Of a DNA stretch of 64,000 nt, positions 61,004 through 64,000 are shown piece after piece. Positions within the stretch are counted from its first letter, which is position 1, and each line of letters begins with the position of its first letter. This stretch comes from UBA2988 sp965237965. Its GTDB lineage: Bacteria; Gemmatimonadota; Gemmatimonadetes; Longimicrobiales; Gaopeijiaceae. Made by a program: the position numbers and the translations under genes. Where the stretch lies: positions 682,001-746,000 of the forward strand of contig CBDEGT010000002.1 of assembly GCA_965237965.1 (NCBI GenBank). Direction: 5' to 3'. Under the pieces are notes generated by a model. That model was not told where the DNA came from and ran no database searches. It saw nothing but the letters and a program-made list of their open reading frames with translations.

Positions 61004-61690
61004 ATGTCCGAGGTTGAGCTTTACGGCCCGATCGAGCGGTTCCTGGAGGCTCAGGGCTATGTGGTGAAGGGAGAGATCGGAGCATGCGATGTCGTGGCAG
61101 TGCGAGGCGAGGAATCTCCGGTCGTAGTCGAGCTGAAAGAGCGGCTCAACCTCGCGCTGATGCTTCAGGCGGTGGACCGACTGAGGGTATCCGACGCGGT
61201 GTACATCGCCTTCCGCATCGGAAAGGGCCATGACGCCTCATGGCGTTCCCGGGGGAAACAGGTGACGAGCCTCCTTCGCCGTCTCGGGCTGGGTCTTCTC
61301 ACTGTGTCCGAGCACGGACACGTCGTCGCGGTCTTGGATCCCGGGCCATATCGACCGAGGCCGGATGCTCCACGCCGTGCGCGGCTGCTACGGGAGTTCG
61401 CGGAGCGGGTCGGGGACACGGAGGCTGGCGGCTCTACTTCCCGTCAGCGACTCACCGCCTACCGCCAGGACGCGCTGCGGTGCGCACGGGAATTGGCTGC
61501 TGCGGGCGTTCTCAAGCTCAGCGTGATCCGCGAGCGCGCAGGAGTGGAACGGGCCGGATCGATCCTGCGTGACGACCACTACGGGTGGTTCGATCGGGTA
61601 AGGACCGGCCACTATGACCTCTCAGACAAGGGGCGCCGAGACCTGGTCCATTGGTCCGCCGCGCTCCGGGACCTCGCACCCGAACCCTAG
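61004..61690 (+). CDS. DUF2161 putative PD-(D/E)XK phosphodiesterase
   Basis: 228 residues. The N-terminal half reads YGPIERFLEAQGYVVKGEIG, CDVVAVRG and PVVVELKERLNLALMLQAVD; the D of CDVV and ELK are the PD-(D/E)XK catalytic pattern. A C-terminal helical half (about 130-228) resembles a winged helix. ATG 61004 gives the conserved start; longer frames add unrelated residues. It looks like a nuclease of unknown target. It is not next to a methylase, so I do not call it a restriction enzyme. Confidence 0.75.
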   Translation: MSEVELYGPIERFLEAQGYVVKGEIGACDVVAVRGEESPVVVELKERLNLALMLQAVDRLRVSDAVYIAFRIGKGHDASWRSRGKQVTSLLRRLGLGLLTVSEHGHVVAVLDPGPYRPRPDAPRRARLLREFAERVGDTEAGGSTSRQRLTAYRQDALRCARELAAAGVLKLSVIRERAGVERAGSILRDDHYGWFDRVRTGHYDLSDKGRRDLVHWSAALRDLAPEP

Positions 61691-61810
61691 CTGGCGCCGC
61701 TGTCACGCCGAGATTCACGGGAACTCACCGGGAGTTGAGCGGGCGGCTTACGCACCGCGAGGCGGCCTGTCGGAGCCGCTGCACATGCCACTGACCTTCA
61801 GAGGAGAGCA

Positions 61811-63052
61811 ATCAACGCGCTGAAATCCTGGTTGGCCGGTCGGGGACTGAGCGAGGCGGACGCCGCAGCGCTCGCGACGTTGGTCCTGGCCGTGCTAGTC
61901 GTTCTAGTCGGCTACGCGGCCCACGTGATTGCGAATCGCATCCTGCTACGACTGGTCAAGGTCGCGGCGCGCCGAACCAAAACGACCTGGAATGACGCTC
62001 TCCTCGAAGCCCGGCTGTTCTCTCGGCTCTCGCACCTGGTACCGGCGCTCATCGTCTACGTGGCCGCACCGGTCGTCCTAGACGCATACCCGCGCATCGC
62101 CGCAGCCACGGCAGCCGCAGCCTCAGTCTACGTGGCGCTCGTGGGCATGGCCGTCTTCGACTCCCTCCTGAAGGGAGGCGAGCGCATCTACCAGAGTTTC
62201 GCAGTCTCGCGGAGCTTCGAGATTCGCACGATCGTTCAGATCATGAGGGTGGTCGTGTACTTCGTCGGTGGCGTCACCGTTCTGGCCACCCTGCTGGGCA
62301 AGTCGCCGCTGGTATTCTTCAGCGGCCTCGGTGCCTTCACTGCAGTCCTGTTATTGATATTCAAGGACACCATTCTTGGCTTCGTCGCGGGAATCCAACT
62401 GACCGCCAACAACATGGTCCGCAGCGGCGACTGGATCGAGATGCCTGAGCACGACGCCGATGGCACCGTGCTGGACGTCTCGTTGACCACCGTCAAGGTA
62501 CAGAATTGGGACAAGACGATCACCACGATCCCGACTTATGCACTGGTCGCTGAACCGTTCAAGAACTGGCGCGGCATGGAAGAGTCGGAGGGGCGCCGGA
62601 TCAAGCGTGCCGTACATCTCGACGTGACAAGCATCAAGTTCTGCGACGGGGAGATGATCGAGCGATTCAAGAAGATCCAATCGATCAGCGACTACGTCGA
62701 GCGGAAGCTCGAGGAGGTTTCGGCATACAATCGCGAGCGCCAGATCGACGAATCTTTGATGGTCAACGGACGGCACCTCACCAACGTGGGTACGTTTCGC
62801 GCCTACCTGGAGCACTACCTGCGCAATCACGCGAAGGTGCACCCTGACATGACCTTCCTGGTGCGGCAGCTAGATCCGACGGAGCACGGCCTCCCCATCG
62901 AGATCTATGTCTTCAGCACCGACCAGGCCTGGGCCAATTACGAGGCGATACAAGCCGACATATTCGACCACGTCCTTGCCGTGCTGCCGCTGTTCGATCT
63001 GCGCCCGTTCCAGGCTCCCACGGGCTCGGACGTGCGAGCGCTGGCGCAGTGA
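61811..63052 (+). CDS. Mechanosensitive ion channel, MscS family (YbdG-like)
   Basis: About 413 residues with four to five N-terminal helices, the pore region GLGAFTAVLLLIFKDTILGF then VAGIQ, and the beta domain DWIEMPEHDADGTVLDVSLT followed by TVKVQNWDKTITTIPTYALV, as in YbdG-type channels. The first usual start (TTG 61832) cuts off the N-terminus. AGAGGAGAG lies just before an in-frame ATC at 61811 and homologue-like sequence begins there, so the start may be a rare ATC or CTG (61820). Confidence 0.87.
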   Translation: MNALKSWLAGRGLSEADAAALATLVLAVLVVLVGYAAHVIANRILLRLVKVAARRTKTTWNDALLEARLFSRLSHLVPALIVYVAAPVVLDAYPRIAAATAAAASVYVALVGMAVFDSLLKGGERIYQSFAVSRSFEIRTIVQIMRVVVYFVGGVTVLATLLGKSPLVFFSGLGAFTAVLLLIFKDTILGFVAGIQLTANNMVRSGDWIEMPEHDADGTVLDVSLTTVKVQNWDKTITTIPTYALVAEPFKNWRGMEESEGRRIKRAVHLDVTSIKFCDGEMIERFKKIQSISDYVERKLEEVSAYNRERQIDESLMVNGRHLTNVGTFRAYLEHYLRNHAKVHPDMTFLVRQLDPTEHGLPIEIYVFSTDQAWANYEAIQADIFDHVLAVLPLFDLRPFQAPTGSDVRALAQ

Positions 63053-63183
63053 TCCGATTGGTAGACCCGCCTCCCCGAAGCCCCGCCTGCACAAGACCTG
63101 AGCCTACCTACGCCGGGGTCATCGAGCGCTGAAGTAGCATACGAGAGGCCGCCGCCCTAGACGTCGGGAGATGTGTGTCCGTC

Positions 63184-64000
63184 TCACGTGAACGCAAAAA
63201 TTAGCGGGAGGAGAAAGGCGACGACGGCTGCCCAAGCGCCGTAGATCGGGAGGTATCCTCCCACGACCCGCCGCATCGCCACAAACCCCGCCCTCCGCCG
63301 CACGAAGGCGACGTACGTCATGCCTATCCAGGCTAGATGCACCATGATGACCAAATTGGCTCCCAGCACGGTCACGCGGTTCGGCGTGAAGCCGAAGGAC
63401 GCCAACCTGAAGAGAATCGCGGATAGGGCGATCGCGTCGATCACGAGAGTGACCAGTACGAGCGCAATATTGATGTAGTCCATCAGCCCCACCTGAGACT
63501 CCTCGGCACGCTCGACGATCGAAAACACGGAGATGCCAAGTACCACGAGTAGCAAGCCGTTGAAAGTGATGAGAAAGGACCGGTCGACGAATGGGTTCTC
63601 GCCTCCCACGAACGCGACAATCAAGTAGGCGACCGCCATGATCAAGAAGAGGGGAGCGAAGACGCGCGCGAGCACTGCCGCGATCCCAGTCCGTTGATTG
63701 AACACGGTATCGTACAGGTACGTCCCGGCAACGGGTACGGCGGCGGCACCGAAGACTCCGATGTTGCTGACGTACCATTCCCCAATGCCCCCGGAGATCA
63801 ACTCGAACAGGGCGACCGTCACCGCGCTGAACACCATGCCGCCCAGCGCCACGAGGCTGGCCAGAACCACCAATTCACCGTTGTAGCGAACGAAGCGGAC
63901 CCGCGCATCCGCGTCTCGCCAAGAGTCTCCCATGAACACCAGTCCCAGGAATGCCCAGAAGACGATCGGGAGGTGCACCAAGGCCATCACCACCGAGTCC
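63184..64000 (-). CDS. DUF4153-like integral membrane protein (5' end outside window)
   Basis: At least 272 residues with seven or more hydrophobic helices: VHLPIVFWAFLGLVF, LVVLASLVALGGMVFSAVTV, VLARVFAPLFLIMAVAYLIV, DYINIALVLVTLVIDAIALS and ILFRLASFGFTPNRVTVLGA. The FTPNRVTVLGANL block is typical of DUF4153 permease-like proteins. The frame is still open at the window edge. It converges with the channel gene; 63053-63183 shows nothing. Confidence 0.65.
   Translation of the reverse strand, partial: DSVVMALVHLPIVFWAFLGLVFMGDSWRDADARVRFVRYNGELVVLASLVALGGMVFSAVTVALFELISGGIGEWYVSNIGVFGAAAVPVAGTYLYDTVFNQRTGIAAVLARVFAPLFLIMAVAYLIVAFVGGENPFVDRSFLITFNGLLLVVLGISVFSIVERAEESQVGLMDYINIALVLVTLVIDAIALSAILFRLASFGFTPNRVTVLGANLVIMVHLAWIGMTYVAFVRRRAGFVAMRRVVGGYLPIYGAWAAVVAFLLPLIFAFT

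Noticed and set aside
59705..61231. 508-codon minus-strand open frame across the DUF523, NHL and DUF2161 genes
   Set aside because: It is the antisense shadow of three recognisable plus-strand proteins; its residues show no domain and its composition (Arg/Pro/His-rich) is typical of GC-rich shadows.
61004..61690. Restriction endonuclease
   Set aside because: The PD-(D/E)XK pattern is present, but there is no methylase or specificity gene nearby and the family (DUF2161) is not a known restriction enzyme.

Overview
This 64 kb window comes from the chromosome of a very GC-rich, diderm (outer-membrane) bacterium. Signs are beta-barrel proteins, many lipoboxes, c-type cytochromes and Shine-Dalgarno-led, tightly overlapping genes (ATGA and GTGA junctions). 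The gene set (ECF sigma factor with a CBM48 partner, DUF4837 and DUF1028 proteins, GltD-like protein beside KorAB) would fit Gemmatimonadota or a neighbouring soil or marine phylum, but I cannot prove the phylum from sequence alone.

Layout. 1-18.4 kb: a partial methyltransferase, a frameshifted hydrolase, a di-haem oxidoreductase/Rieske/porin operon behind a palindromic metal-type operator, msrA, a GltD-like/KorA/KorB operon, an internally deleted kup gene, an ECF sigma factor gene cluster with two CBM48 proteins, and ccdA with a TlpA-like thioredoxin. 18.5-24 kb: dnaE, an fmdB-type gene, and two tandem secreted lectin-like paralogues with matching promoters. 24-26.3 kb: IS5-type copy 1, then an integrase fragment and IS3, IS30 and VOC-gene remnants. 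26.4-52.3 kb: mostly housekeeping genes (TPP riboswitch-thiC, rhomboid, CDF transporter, psd, M3 peptidase, symporter), ending in a divergent aspartate-family locus. There thrA-thrC-thrB are read leftwards behind a threonine/isoleucine attenuator, and metX is read rightwards behind a SAM-II riboswitch. 52.3-58.6 kb: IS5-type copy 2, the other half of the integrase, tRNA-Ile(GAU), a second integrase with an excisionase-like gene, a broken DUF3987 gene, and IS5-type copy 3. 58.7-64 kb: ordinary and partly decayed genes (DUF523/DUF1722, NHL, DUF2161, MscS-type channel, DUF4153-like).

Two results stand out. First, the thrA leader encodes a 28-residue peptide with four consecutive Ile and five consecutive Thr codons. 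It is followed by a hairpin, a competing antiterminator and a U-tailed terminator directly before thrA, a complete thrL-type attenuator facing a SAM-II-controlled metX. Second, IS copies 1 and 2 carry mismatched target duplications (CTAG/TTAG and CTAG/CTAA). These become perfect pairs (CTAG/CTAG and CTAA/CTAA) if the 27 kb between them is flipped, and the flip also rejoins an integrase reading frame through CTAA. The segment has therefore been inverted by recombination between the IS copies, or mis-joined there during assembly.

Several genes are decayed: frameshifted hydrolase and transposase, internally deleted kup and DUF1722, amber-interrupted DUF3987, truncated VOC and NHL genes. This region tolerates gene loss and IS activity.
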